64,000 nucleotides of DNA. Source: Desulfobulbaceae bacterium (GTDB lineage Bacteria; Desulfobacterota; Desulfobulbia; Desulfobulbales; Desulfocapsaceae). The notes under the pieces were generated by a model that did no database searches, was not told the origin of the DNA, and saw only the letters and a list, made by a program, of their open reading frames with translations. Location: positions 1 to 64,000 of the forward strand of contig JALSMA010000078.1 of the NCBI GenBank assembly GCA_026988015.1. Direction: 5' to 3'. Shown one piece after another: positions 45,447 to 54,871 of the stretch. Position 1 is the first letter of the stretch; each line of letters starts with the position of its first letter. The position numbers and the translations under genes are program-made.

Positions 45447-46163
45447 ATGGAAGATTTTGCAAAAAGCCTGACCTTTGAGGTCAAAAAAGAGATCGCGGAC
45501 CGCTATTTCGGATTTCGAAAGATCATTGAAGAAGATTCTGATGACTACCAGCAGGAAGTCATCAAAACAGCCCTCACGCTTGAAAACAAAATAGGCTTTG
45601 ACCTGCTTCGGATCTACTCACTCCTGCGTACCGATGAACTCATAAAACAGTTTTACCGGCTCACCGGTCTTGGTGAAGTCCTCTTCTTTGATCCCTATGT
45701 CAGCAACTCTGTCACCATTCGGAAGCGTCTCTTTGAGGGCCTTGAACTAAGGGGTTTTTTCAGTAGATCTCGGTTTTACAACATGTTTTTCGATGTCTAC
45801 AAATCTCTGTACCAGCACGTGAACGAGTACCGCAAGCAACTCGCTGCGCTCATTGAGGAACATGAAGTTATTGAGGAGGAAATTAAGCTTTTTTATCAAA
45901 AAAATGATATCAGCGGCATCATGCTCTTTCTCCGCAACCTTGAAGGAAACAGCCCCACATCCGGATCCATGTCCGGTACCATTGACAGTGGTGGCAGTAT
46001 CACCATGGAACAAAAGATGCGGATCCATCCCCCGCAACCAGTTGAAAAATTCCTTCCGATTCTAGAAGAAATCCCCGAACTGTCGACTATTAAAAAAGAA
46101 CTCACCCGCCTTGTGAAAAGTGCCTATAAAAAGCAACCCGATTTTGACCTGAAAGATTTATAG
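45447..46163 (+). CDS. Conserved helical protein of unknown function
   Basis: 239 residues, acidic, no signal peptide and no membrane segment. It is largely helical with a likely coiled coil around YRKQLAALIEEHEVIEEEIK and a Gly/Ser-rich break (SGSMSGTIDSGGS) near residue 195. I do not recognise a domain. ATG at 45447 is chosen because AAGGAGAG lies before it. It is divergent from dnaG, and htpX follows after 92 bases with its own predicted promoter. Confidence 0.6.
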   Translation: MEDFAKSLTFEVKKEIADRYFGFRKIIEEDSDDYQQEVIKTALTLENKIGFDLLRIYSLLRTDELIKQFYRLTGLGEVLFFDPYVSNSVTIRKRLFEGLELRGFFSRSRFYNMFFDVYKSLYQHVNEYRKQLAALIEEHEVIEEEIKLFYQKNDISGIMLFLRNLEGNSPTSGSMSGTIDSGGSITMEQKMRIHPPQPVEKFLPILEEIPELSTIKKELTRLVKSAYKKQPDFDLKDL

Positions 46164-46175
46164 AATGAAACAATC

Positions 46176-46203
46176 TTGACAGAAATCCGTCCATAATTAT
46201 TGT
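46176..46203 (+). promoter_or_regulatory. Predicted promoter of htpX
   Basis: TTGACA (46176-46181) and TATTGT (46198-46203) with a 16-base spacer, 53 bases before the htpX start. Confidence 0.5.
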
Positions 46204-46255
46204 ATTGCCTCAGGGTATAGGAAGAAAATAAACGTTCCTTGGAGGCAATAAAAAA

Positions 46256-47098
46256 ATGACAAGTATGATAAAAACAGGCCTGCTCATGGCCAGCATGACA
46301 GCGGTTTTCATGGTCGCCGGACAGTTGCTGGGTGGCAGTAACGGCATGGTCTTTGCCCTGCTCATAGCCCTAGGCATGAACTTTTTTGCCTATTGGTTCA
46401 GTGACAAAATGGCTCTGAAGATGAGTGGTGCAAGGGAGGTCAGCCCCACTGAAGCCCCGGATCTTCATGCACTGGTAGCCAAGCTTGCCAGACAGGCTGA
46501 GATTCCCATGCCACGGGTGTGCATCATCCACCAGGACACCCCGAATGCCTTCGCAACCGGAAGAAACCCGGCAAATGCCGCTGTAGCTGTAACCACAGGG
46601 CTGATGAAAATACTGTCCCGTGACGAGCTTGAAGGAGTCATGGCCCATGAGCTGGCCCATATCAAAAATCGGGACATCCTGATCAGTTCCATTGCTGCAA
46701 CCATGGCTGGTGCCATTGGCTATATGGCCTCAATGGCGCAATGGGCGATGATCTTCGGGGGCGGACGGTCAGACAATGATGAGGGTGGCGGCGGATTATT
46801 TGGAAGCCTTGTAATGATGATTCTGGCACCAATAGGGGCCTCGCTTATCCAAATGGCTATTTCCAGGAGCCGCGAGTTTCAGGCCGACGCATCCGGCGCA
46901 GCTATCTGCGGCAAGCCCCGTTCCCTGGCATCTGCTCTGCAGCAACTGGAAATCCACAACAGACGCAGGCCCATTGATGTCAACCCGGCAACAGCACAGA
47001 TGTATATTGTTAACCCGTTGTCAGGCGGCCAGTTGGCAAATCTCTTTTCAACTCACCCCCCCATGCAGGAACGGATAAAACGTCTCGGGGCAATGTAA
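46256..47098 (+). CDS. htpX: Zinc metalloprotease HtpX
   Basis: A 280-residue M48 membrane protease that removes damaged inner-membrane proteins. The metal site is HELAHIKNRD (HExxH) and the third ligand is in SREFQADASG. Four hydrophobic segments are seen: two near the N-terminus and two after the active site (AATMAGAIGYMASM and the MMILAPIGASL region). GGAGG precedes the ATG with an A-rich spacer. A predicted promoter is just upstream. Confidence 0.95.
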   Translation: MTSMIKTGLLMASMTAVFMVAGQLLGGSNGMVFALLIALGMNFFAYWFSDKMALKMSGAREVSPTEAPDLHALVAKLARQAEIPMPRVCIIHQDTPNAFATGRNPANAAVAVTTGLMKILSRDELEGVMAHELAHIKNRDILISSIAATMAGAIGYMASMAQWAMIFGGGRSDNDEGGGGLFGSLVMMILAPIGASLIQMAISRSREFQADASGAAICGKPRSLASALQQLEIHNRRRPIDVNPATAQMYIVNPLSGGQLANLFSTHPPMQERIKRLGAM

Positions 47099-47110
47099 AA
47101 ATGCGGTTAC

Positions 47111-47171
47111 CAGGGGTACAATAAACAACCCAGCTTCTTCAAACGGGGTGGAATTGTTTAAGGTACCCCTG
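47111..47171 (+). repeat. 61-base imperfect palindrome downstream of htpX
   Basis: CAGGGGTAC (47111-47119) pairs with GTACCCCTG (47163-47171); inside, TAAACAA (47122-47128) pairs with TTGTTTA (47154-47160), and CCC with GGGG. Together about 19 pairs with small internal loops. A T7 run is 21 bases beyond. It may be an mRNA 3' structure or a remnant of a small mobile repeat. Confidence 0.6.
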
Positions 47172-47590
47172 AAGCCGTGAAAGCCTGGTGATTTTTTTCT
47201 GATAACAGACTGAAATACAGATTTGAAATTCCAAGACAGGGTTTGTTTGACGAAGTCACTCACTTCCCTTCAGGCGTTGCCGCATTTCCATTTGCTTTTA
47301 ACAATCAGCCTGCCATATACTATCATTGGTCCCTGTACCATTTCCAGAGGGTCACATATGTTTACTGTATTACGGAACACACCCCCTATAAAGTTATTGA
47401 TTTTACAGTTTTTTCAGACTACTTTTTACTTGAGACAACCTGGATCTGTAACTATTTGAATATTGTTTTTTTCGATGATCAATCAATATACCGTAAGTAC
47501 AAGTCACCAGAGCGTCACAGGTCCAAGGTGATGTTCCGGTAACTCCCCTGCAGCTGCAGGAACCACTGAGAGCATCAGGTCACTCACATT
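47172..47590. other. Long intergenic stretch downstream of htpX
   Basis: About 420 bases without a supported gene. A 99-codon ORF (47243-47542) has no good ribosome-binding site and an aromatic-rich composition that looks like chance translation. No RNA gene is recognised. Confidence 0.5.
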
Positions 47591-48475
47591 ATGCAAAACC
47601 AACAAAATGCAGTAATATTCAGGCAGGTTGACTCACTCCCCTCCCTCCCCGCGACGGTGTCCAAAGTCTTGGCAGTAACTGCAGATCCCGAAAGTTCAGC
47701 TGAAGATCTTGTTCAGGCCATACTGCCTGACCAGGCCATGTGCGCAACCATCCTCAAGCTGGCCAACTCTGCTTTTTTTGGGATGCCAAGGGAAGTTGCC
47801 ACCATGGATAAGGCTGTAACTGTACTCGGATTTAATGAAGTTCATAACCTTGTTCTTGGTAAAGCGGTTTTCAACTCCTTCAAAAGTATCAGCGACAGCA
47901 ACCGCAACGCCCTTGATGTCTTCTGGAATCATTCATTTACCTGTGGGCTCTGTGCTAAAATCCTCTCAGAAAAGTTCGGATGTTCCCCCAGTGAACTCTT
48001 CATCGCCGGCCTGATCCATGATATTGGGAAACTGGCGCTCTTCACCGCTCGCCCAGATGAATACCTGGTAATCCTTGAACTACCTGAAACGGCTCCCATC
48101 CTTTGCAAACCCCTCGAGATTGAAATTCTGGGCATAGACCATGAACAGGTCGGATACCGACTGCTCACCCGCTGGCTTTTTCCTGAAACTCTCCTCAACA
48201 CCGTCGGGTTCCACCATCATCCTGAAGCATGCAACACCCCCCTCTATGCCCTCATCATCCAGCTCAGTGATGCCCTCAGTCTCCTTGCACCTCGGCAGGA
48301 CCCTGCAAAACAGAAACCTCTTTTGCCTCAACTTCTCAGACTCGTTCCCGACAGCAAACTACTATGGAAAGAGCATGGGGTCGATATCAGCGAAGAGCTG
48401 GTACAGCAATGGATGAAAGCCCTTCTTACCAGCATTGAAAAAGACAGCGCCATATTCAATATTTTCAAGTCCTAG
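47591..48475 (+). CDS. HDOD domain signalling protein
   Basis: 294 residues forming an HDOD domain, a degenerate HD-type phosphohydrolase fold used in signalling. SLPSLPATVSKVLAVTADPES and ILPDQAMCATILKLANSAFFG are typical; the later LIHDIGKLALF contains an HD pair. No DNA-binding or response-regulator part is attached. Such proteins link to chemotaxis, c-di-GMP or stress networks. It lies just before a UbiB-type gene, 12 bases apart. Confidence 0.88.
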   Translation: MQNQQNAVIFRQVDSLPSLPATVSKVLAVTADPESSAEDLVQAILPDQAMCATILKLANSAFFGMPREVATMDKAVTVLGFNEVHNLVLGKAVFNSFKSISDSNRNALDVFWNHSFTCGLCAKILSEKFGCSPSELFIAGLIHDIGKLALFTARPDEYLVILELPETAPILCKPLEIEILGIDHEQVGYRLLTRWLFPETLLNTVGFHHHPEACNTPLYALIIQLSDALSLLAPRQDPAKQKPLLPQLLRLVPDSKLLWKEHGVDISEELVQQWMKALLTSIEKDSAIFNIFKS

Positions 48476-48487
48476 TGCCGGGGTCCA

Positions 48488-50170
48488 ATGAAAGTTACCA
48501 ACATCAGGAAAACTATACAGAGCACCAAACGACTCACCAACATCATCAAAGTTCTTTCTAAATTTGGTTTCAAAGAGATCATTGTGGATCTTGGACTCGA
48601 CAGCTTCAGCAGCAGTAATGTTCAAGAGAGCGATCAGGAGGACAACCTTTCCTCACGCCCCCTCCGCATGCGTCACGTACTTGAAGAACTTGGCCCAACC
48701 TACATCAAACTCGGCCAGATTCTTGCCACCCGGCCCGACCTCATTCCCGTTGAATGGGCGGAAGAATTCAAGCACCTTCAGGATAACTGTGGCCAGGTAT
48801 CCTTCAGCGAGATCGAAAAAGTTCTCAACCAGGAATTTCCAGGTCGCCTTCACCAGCTTTTTGCATCCATCGACGAGGTTCCACTGGCTGCCGCGTCCAT
48901 GGCCCAGGTACACAAAGCCAAGCTGAAAAATGGTACTGCTGTGGTTTTAAAAGTTCTGCGTCCTGGCAGTAGTAAACTTGTAGAAGAGGATATGGCCCTT
49001 CTTGAGTGGCTGGCCCAGTTTGTAGAAGACTACTTTTCCAATCTCGGATACAGCCCAGTGGCTGTTGCAGCCGAGTTTTCACGGGAAATAACCAAGGAAA
49101 TGAATTTCCTCCAGGAAGCCCAGTCAACTGACAAGCTGCGTCGCTATTTTGAAGATGACCCCAATATCTTTTTTCCTAAAGTATATCGGGAGGTATCCAC
49201 CAGAAATGTTCTGACCATGGAAGAAATCAAAGGGCGTCCTCTTTCAGCTGTTGATCCCAAAAGTCTCACTCCTGAAGAAAGGCGCAGGATTGTTGCCAAC
49301 GGCACAGATGCAGTATTTAAACAATGCCTCAAGTACGGTTTTTTTCATGCCGATCCGCACCCGGGCAACATCTTTCTTCTGCCTGGCCAGAAACTCTGTT
49401 TTATTGATTGCGGTATGACCGGCCACCTCGACAAAAAAACCGCTGAACAGCTCATAGACCTTGTCGCATCCATCAGCCAAGGCAATATAGATAAACTCTG
49501 CAGGGTGGTGGTGGAACTAACGGATGTGGACCCCATGGTCACTGACAGGCGGGATTTTCGCTCTGACGCACAGATCATGGCATCCACCTTTCAAGATGCC
49601 GATCTTAAGCAACTGGACATCACCCGACTGCTCTCAGACTTTTTTGACATGCTGCAACGCTACCAGATCACCTGCCCCAGTGACCTGATCCTTCTCACCA
49701 AGGCTTTGACCACCATTGAAGGGGTGGCCGAGCACTTTGACCCGTCTTTTAATGTACTGGCCCACGTGGAACCACAGATCAGGGAAGTGGTCACCAAGAG
49801 GTACGGGTTCACAGCCCTTCGGGATCGCATGCAGAAAAGCATGATTGAGTATGTTGATCTTATAGAAAGTCTTCCCCTCAATATCCAGCGGATTATTGAC
49901 CAGGTACGTCACAATCGTTTGACCCTGAACCTGGAAATGAAACGGATTGAGCACCTTGCCGACAAGGTTGACCTTTCAAGTCGACTCATGGGAATTTCCA
50001 TGATCATTTCGGCGCTTATTGTGGGCTCCTCAATCTTGATTCTTGCGGATTCACTGGCAAAAAAGCCTGGATTTCTAGGCGTGGTCGGGTTGATTGGGCT
50101 TGCAGGAGCGGGACTCTACTCTGCTGGATTTGTGGCTTCTTTTCTGCTGCCAAAGAAAAAAAAGAAATAA
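48488..50170 (+). CDS. ubiB: UbiB/ABC1 atypical kinase-like protein (AarF)
   Basis: 560 residues of the UbiB/ABC1/ADCK family, required for quinone synthesis in characterised members, though the direct activity is unresolved. Motifs: LGPTYIKLGQILATRPDLIP, the Ala-rich loop PLAAASMAQVHKAKL, FFHADPHPGNIFL and FIDCGMTGHL. Two hydrophobic segments at the C-terminus (SMIISALIVGSSILIL and GFLGVVGLIGLAGAGL regions) anchor it to the membrane. A Lys-rich tail ends it. It could serve menaquinone metabolism, as may the UbiD homologue in this window. Confidence 0.9.
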   Translation: MKVTNIRKTIQSTKRLTNIIKVLSKFGFKEIIVDLGLDSFSSSNVQESDQEDNLSSRPLRMRHVLEELGPTYIKLGQILATRPDLIPVEWAEEFKHLQDNCGQVSFSEIEKVLNQEFPGRLHQLFASIDEVPLAAASMAQVHKAKLKNGTAVVLKVLRPGSSKLVEEDMALLEWLAQFVEDYFSNLGYSPVAVAAEFSREITKEMNFLQEAQSTDKLRRYFEDDPNIFFPKVYREVSTRNVLTMEEIKGRPLSAVDPKSLTPEERRRIVANGTDAVFKQCLKYGFFHADPHPGNIFLLPGQKLCFIDCGMTGHLDKKTAEQLIDLVASISQGNIDKLCRVVVELTDVDPMVTDRRDFRSDAQIMASTFQDADLKQLDITRLLSDFFDMLQRYQITCPSDLILLTKALTTIEGVAEHFDPSFNVLAHVEPQIREVVTKRYGFTALRDRMQKSMIEYVDLIESLPLNIQRIIDQVRHNRLTLNLEMKRIEHLADKVDLSSRLMGISMIISALIVGSSILILADSLAKKPGFLGVVGLIGLAGAGLYSAGFVASFLLPKKKKK

Positions 50171-50176
50171 CTTTTT

Positions 50177-50881
50177 TCAGGAACGGGATAAAAAACCACC
50201 AACCCTGTTGCAGAGATCAGCAAAAATTCTGGCATCAAGACTTGACTGGCCCACAAAAACTCCTGAGAGTTCCTTAATAGCAAGATATTCTTCCACGTTA
50301 TCAGGCTGCAGGGAGCCACCGTAGACCACAGGCCTTTCAGACTGTACCTGTCTGATAAATCTTGCTGCCTCCCGCACACGAGTCGGCTGTTCTGGAACCC
50401 TTGTGATTGCAGCCTCGGTAGGTCCATATGCAATCAACAACTCGTCACAGTCTATATCATTGAGTGCCGTGAGCTGAGACATGGCATAGGGCTGATCAAT
50501 GCAAACGATGGGTTTCAAGCCTGCATCAACCGATTCTGACATTTTATTGGCTGTATCCTGCGAAGTTTCATGGAAGTAACGTCTTCGTTCTGAATGACCA
50601 ATGATCACATAATCCACCATCCCCCGAATCATGTCAGCGGCCACCGCACCTGTGTAAGAGCCCTTTGGAAAAGGAGAGACATCCTGACCTGCCAGCGAAA
50701 AATTTTGCAGGTTCAATGCCTGGATATACTCAGAAAGACTACACAAACAGATGAAAGAGGGAGCGACAATAACCTCCAGCCCATCCACAGGCCGATACAG
50801 ATCAGCAAACTCGGAAAACCACTCTTGAGCCGCATTTCTGGTTTTATTGCTCTTCCAGTTGCCGATCACGTACTTTTTCAT
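50177..50881 (-). CDS. Triose-phosphate isomerase-like protein lacking the catalytic Glu
   Basis: A 234-residue TIM homologue. Asn8/Lys10 (GNWKSN) and His96 (IGHSERR) and the phosphate-binding VVYGGSLQPDN are present. At the position of the general base Glu (YEPVWAIGTG in enzymes) it reads AYGPTEAAIT: Gly153 replaces Glu, and the mobile-loop GTGK is missing. So it may be inactive, use Glu156, or have a different role. The start at 50881 has AGGTG upstream; a longer start at 50968 is possible but would not align with the family. Another tpiA may exist elsewhere. Confidence 0.85.
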   Translation of the reverse strand: MKKYVIGNWKSNKTRNAAQEWFSEFADLYRPVDGLEVIVAPSFICLCSLSEYIQALNLQNFSLAGQDVSPFPKGSYTGAVAADMIRGMVDYVIIGHSERRRYFHETSQDTANKMSESVDAGLKPIVCIDQPYAMSQLTALNDIDCDELLIAYGPTEAAITRVPEQPTRVREAARFIRQVQSERPVVYGGSLQPDNVEEYLAIKELSGVFVGQSSLDARIFADLCNRVGGFLSRS

Positions 50882-50948
50882 GCGCAACACCTGTATTATG
50901 TGTAAAAACACACGGGTCAGAATAGGCCCAACATCACAACTGAGAGGA

Positions 50949-51248
50949 TTAGAGCAAACTGCCCGCAATTTTTTCTCGAATTTCCCCTATTGCAACTCCT
51001 GCGACCAGCACCACTTTGTTTCGAGACTGCAAACCATGACCGATCTCCAAATCTCTCCTCTTCACACCCAAAAACGTTGCCAGAAAAGAGAGCACTGCAT
51101 CATTGGCCTTACCATCCATGGGAGAAGCTTTGACAGAGACTTTTATGGCATCGCCATGGTATCCAACAAAACGAGTTCGTGAAGCCTTTGGCTGAACATA
51201 GAGCCGCAACAACACCCGCCCATCTTTATAGCACGCAGCAAACGACAC
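50949..51248 (-). CDS. DUF167 (YggU/UPF0235) family protein
   Basis: 99 residues of the DUF167 fold: LLRLYVQPKASRTRFVGYHG, then IKVSVKASPMDGKANDAVLS and FLGVKRRDLEIGHGLQSRNK. The role is unknown. It starts with GTG 10 bases after the DivIVA-like gene and has no clear ribosome-binding site. The TIM-like gene follows on the same strand. Confidence 0.9.
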   Translation of the reverse strand: MSFAACYKDGRVLLRLYVQPKASRTRFVGYHGDAIKVSVKASPMDGKANDAVLSFLATFLGVKRRDLEIGHGLQSRNKVVLVAGVAIGEIREKIAGSLL

Positions 51249-51258
51249 AGGGAATTAC

Positions 51259-52311
51259 TCAGGAAGAGGAATCCTTTCCGTCCTCCTTGGTTTCCAGAGT
51301 AAACATATCTTTTATGTTAAAATCCTCCCCAGTATCCCCTGACGTCTCCCCACGCAATAGTGATTCCAGAGCATCTTCAGCTAAATCAGAACTGGATTCA
51401 GAAGAGCTGGCCAATTTTTCAAAGTCATTTTCAGCAACAGTCCCATCTTCATTAATTTCAATTTTCTCAAAGAGCTCATCCATATCTTCTGCGGTATCTC
51501 CTGCCAAACCTTCCAAACCGCCTTCTTCTGCAAGACTCTCGTCTTCAGAAATATCACCATCCTCATCCTCGTCGGGATAGAAGACCTCAATGGTCTCCAG
51601 ATAACTCGCAAGGGTGGACTTTAAATCCTCCTTCACTTCGCTCTTTTTCTTTTTCAGGGCCGCTATCTCTATGGGCAGACGGGTAAGTTCCTTATGGGCA
51701 TCATCACGGATCTTTTCAATCTCGGCCTTTGCTGCCGCAATCATCTCTTCAGCTTCTACCCTGCTCTTTTCCTTGAGATCTTCTGCAAACTGCTGAGCTG
51801 TTGCCAGTGCAGATTTAAAATCCACTTCTTCCTTCTTGAGCTCGTTATTCTGTTCCTGAAGAAGCTCGATTTTCGTACGCAGACCCTCTTTTTCGGCCTC
51901 TGCTGCCTTCAAGGCTGCTTCCGCCTCTTCAACCTTGGCACTTGCAGCACTAACCTCTTCGTCCCGCTCTACATTCTCCTGCTCCATGTCAGCAATTCGC
52001 AGCTGCAACTCTTCAACCTCTTGGGTCAGTTCCTTTACTTTTTCTTCTTTCTGGACACACCCCTCTTTCAGCTCTTCGGATATCTTTCTGGTGAACTCCA
52101 TATCCGTTTCCAGAGAACTGTTATAGTCTTCAGAAGACTCCTTTTCCTTACGCAGGGTTTCGAGTTCATCAAGATATTCCTTGCACTGCTCCTGCAATTC
52201 AAAAAACTCATCAGCTATGGTCTCGAGGTAATCCCTCACTTCAAGTGGATCACACCCTCTGAATTTGACCTGAAATTCCTGATCTTTAATTAGCTGCGGG
52301 GTTAATGTCAT
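51259..52311 (-). CDS. DivIVA-domain coiled-coil protein
   Basis: 350 residues. The N-terminal DivIVA membrane-curvature domain (TPQLIKDQEFQVKFRGCDPLE) is followed by a long coiled coil (about 35-200) and an acidic C-terminal tail. It probably marks membrane curvature or poles for division or growth. It lies just upstream of DUF167 and downstream of yggT and metG. Confidence 0.85.
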   Translation of the reverse strand: MTLTPQLIKDQEFQVKFRGCDPLEVRDYLETIADEFFELQEQCKEYLDELETLRKEKESSEDYNSSLETDMEFTRKISEELKEGCVQKEEKVKELTQEVEELQLRIADMEQENVERDEEVSAASAKVEEAEAALKAAEAEKEGLRTKIELLQEQNNELKKEEVDFKSALATAQQFAEDLKEKSRVEAEEMIAAAKAEIEKIRDDAHKELTRLPIEIAALKKKKSEVKEDLKSTLASYLETIEVFYPDEDEDGDISEDESLAEEGGLEGLAGDTAEDMDELFEKIEINEDGTVAENDFEKLASSSESSSDLAEDALESLLRGETSGDTGEDFNIKDMFTLETKEDGKDSSS

Positions 52312-52409
52312 GGCAAAATCCTCTTATGGTCACGCTCTTGAAAAAACAAAGTCAATCACATATAAAAACAAAAACCTACGGACAAAGACAGATCAACTGA
52401 CAGAGGGAG

Positions 52410-52709
52410 TTATCCCATTCCCATGGCCAACTGTTTCAGAGTCGGTACCAGAAAGCTCTGCAGAAACATAATGGCCATAATTAAAATCATGGGAGAAAAA
52501 TCTATTCCACCCATATTAATGGGGAGAAAACGCCTGATACGACTGAGCAATGGCTCGGTCACATCGTAAAGAAAGCGTACAATCGGATTATAGGGATCAG
52601 CGTTTACCCAGGATATCACAGCCCTACCTATGATAATCCACATATAGGCTGTGAGCAGAAAATCCAGTAGCTGGGCTATGGCCATCATAAAATTATTTAC
52701 AACAAACAT
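52410..52709 (-). CDS. YggT family membrane protein
   Basis: 99 residues, with two hydrophobic segments and the family motif VISWVNADPYNPIVRFLYDVTEPLL. YggT proteins are linked to osmotic and division functions and are often beside DivIVA-type genes, as here. GGAGT precedes the ATG. It begins 20 bases after metG. Confidence 0.9.
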   Translation of the reverse strand: MFVVNNFMMAIAQLLDFLLTAYMWIIIGRAVISWVNADPYNPIVRFLYDVTEPLLSRIRRFLPINMGGIDFSPMILIMAIMFLQSFLVPTLKQLAMGMG

Positions 52710-52729
52710 CTGAATACTCCATCTTTTTT

Positions 52730-54676
52730 TTATGCAACTGGCGTTCCCGGAGGAACCGATCCACTCACGGTGGAGAGAACCAGACGCGTCCCCTCATCAC
52801 CTTCCACCTTTGCAGCAAGTACCATCCCCTGGGAACCAACCCCCATCAGTTTTATGGGCTGGAGATTGGCAACTATTAACACCTGCATACCGACAAGCTC
52901 TTCAGGTCGGTAAAATTTAGCAATACCAGCGACAATGGTCCGTTCTTCAGGGGCCTTGACAGTGAGTTTAAGCAGACGATCTGATTTCTTTACAGGTTCA
53001 GCAGCCACTATTTCGGCCACCCGTAACTGAACTTTCTGAAACTGGTCAAAACCGATCACACCTTCAGCCAGCGTGACCTTCTGTTTTTTCCCAGCTTTCG
53101 AAGATTTCTTATGATTTTTGTCACGGTTCACCGGCTGCTCTTTATTCTTAACAGCAACACGTGGAAAAAGTGCCTCCACCTTCTCCAGCCGGGTTCCAGC
53201 TACCAATCCTCCCCAGTTCCCGTTGTCAGCGAGATTTGTTACCAAAGGGCTATCCTGATCAAGCCCAAGCCCCCGCGCCATTTTGGTACAGGTTGCTGGC
53301 ATCACTGGTTGGAGCAACAGCGTAAGCAGACGCAAAGTCTCAGCAAGATTATAAAGGACCGTGCCAAGACGACCCTGCCGGGCTGGGTCCTTCACCAGGG
53401 CCCATGGCTCGTTTTCAACAATATATTTGTTGGCCTGACTGATCAGCTCCCATACGGCCTGCAGGGCACGATGAAACTGAAAGCTGCCCATGTTTTCCCG
53501 ATAACTTTGGAGTACTGTTGCAGCAAGATCGCAGAGAACCGTATCATCATCGACAGCAACTGCTTCCGGTACCACACCATCACAATACTTGACTAGCATT
53601 GCTGTGGTTCTACTGTACAGGTTCCCAATGTCATTGGCCAGATCTGAGTTCATTCTGGTCACAATCGCATCGGAACTAAAAGAGGCATCAAGGCCAAAAG
53701 ACATTTCCCGCAGAATAAAATAACGAACACTATCCACGCCATATTCATCAATGAGTTCAGCTGGCCGTATCACATTGCCAATACTCTTAGACATCTTGGT
53801 CTCATCCACATTCCAATATCCGTGAACATGCAGTTTCTGATATAGAGGCAGCCCTATGGAAAGGATCATAGTAGGCCAGTAGATGGCGTGAGGTTTTAAG
53901 ATATCCTTGGCAATAACATGCTCTGCTGCCCCCCAATACTTCTGGAAATTATCCCCGTGAGGATAACCAATACCGGTGAGATAATTGATGAGTGCATCAA
54001 ACCAGACATAGGTCACAAAATTTTTATCAAACGGCAGCGGGATCCCCCAGGTAAGCCGGGAAGTGGGCCGGGAGATACAGAGATCCTCTAGGGGTTCACT
54101 CAAAAATGACAGCACCTCATTCCTATAACGCTGTGGAGTAATAAAGTCGGAATTTGTTTTGATGTGATCTATAAGTTCCTTCTGGTAACGCGACATCTTA
54201 AAGAAATAATTCTCTTCAGTGATCTCCTCAGGTACGGTCTGGTGATCGGGGCATTTCCCGTCCACAAGTTCTTTTTCTGTGAGGAAACGTTCGCAACCGG
54301 TGCAATACAGACCGGTATACTTATCAAAATAGATATCCCCTTTATCATAAACCTGCTGCAGAATATTCTGAACCGTGGTCACATGCTCAGGATCTGTTGT
54401 CCTGATAAAGTTGTCAGGCTCAACATCCAGCTGGGGCCATGTTTCCCGAAACATCCCACTGATCCGGTCCACATATTCCTTAGGACTCACTCCTTCACTG
54501 GCAGCTGCCTCAGCTATCTTGTCACCATGTTCGTCGGTACCAGTCTGAAACCGGACACTGTCACCGGTGAGGCGCTTAAAACGGGCGTAAGTGTCGGCAA
54601 CAATGGTGGTATAGGCATGGCCAAGATGTGGCTGCGCATTCACGTAATATATGGGGGTCGTTATGTAGGTTGTCAT
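52730..54676 (-). CDS. metG: Methionyl-tRNA synthetase
   Basis: A 648-residue class I synthetase. HLGHAYTT is the HIGH-type motif and ETKMSKSIGN the KMSKS motif. Zinc-binding is in CTGCERF...CPDH. The C-terminal tRNA-binding (EMAP-like) domain occupies about 545-648. The order ychF, exonuclease, holB, ricT, metG, yggT, divIVA runs on the minus strand. Confidence 0.97.
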   Translation of the reverse strand: MTTYITTPIYYVNAQPHLGHAYTTIVADTYARFKRLTGDSVRFQTGTDEHGDKIAEAAASEGVSPKEYVDRISGMFRETWPQLDVEPDNFIRTTDPEHVTTVQNILQQVYDKGDIYFDKYTGLYCTGCERFLTEKELVDGKCPDHQTVPEEITEENYFFKMSRYQKELIDHIKTNSDFITPQRYRNEVLSFLSEPLEDLCISRPTSRLTWGIPLPFDKNFVTYVWFDALINYLTGIGYPHGDNFQKYWGAAEHVIAKDILKPHAIYWPTMILSIGLPLYQKLHVHGYWNVDETKMSKSIGNVIRPAELIDEYGVDSVRYFILREMSFGLDASFSSDAIVTRMNSDLANDIGNLYSRTTAMLVKYCDGVVPEAVAVDDDTVLCDLAATVLQSYRENMGSFQFHRALQAVWELISQANKYIVENEPWALVKDPARQGRLGTVLYNLAETLRLLTLLLQPVMPATCTKMARGLGLDQDSPLVTNLADNGNWGGLVAGTRLEKVEALFPRVAVKNKEQPVNRDKNHKKSSKAGKKQKVTLAEGVIGFDQFQKVQLRVAEIVAAEPVKKSDRLLKLTVKAPEERTIVAGIAKFYRPEELVGMQVLIVANLQPIKLMGVGSQGMVLAAKVEGDEGTRLVLSTVSGSVPPGTPVA

Positions 54677-54871
54677 CGTTAATATAAAATAGGTTGATAC
54701 TGCTTTGTATCCAGAGCCCAGCCATCACAGCTCAAAATTTACGTCACAATCATCAGCAATACACTGGGACATTCTCTTCCTGCTGGAAGGGCAGTATTCT
54801 TTTCCCTGAACCAGTGACAGCTCATAGATTCAGGGTTACTCCAGCACAAGAACTATCAGACGATCAGCCGA

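Noticed and set aside
47243-47542. 99-codon frame in the gap after htpX
   Set aside because: Weak start context and composition typical of noncoding DNA.
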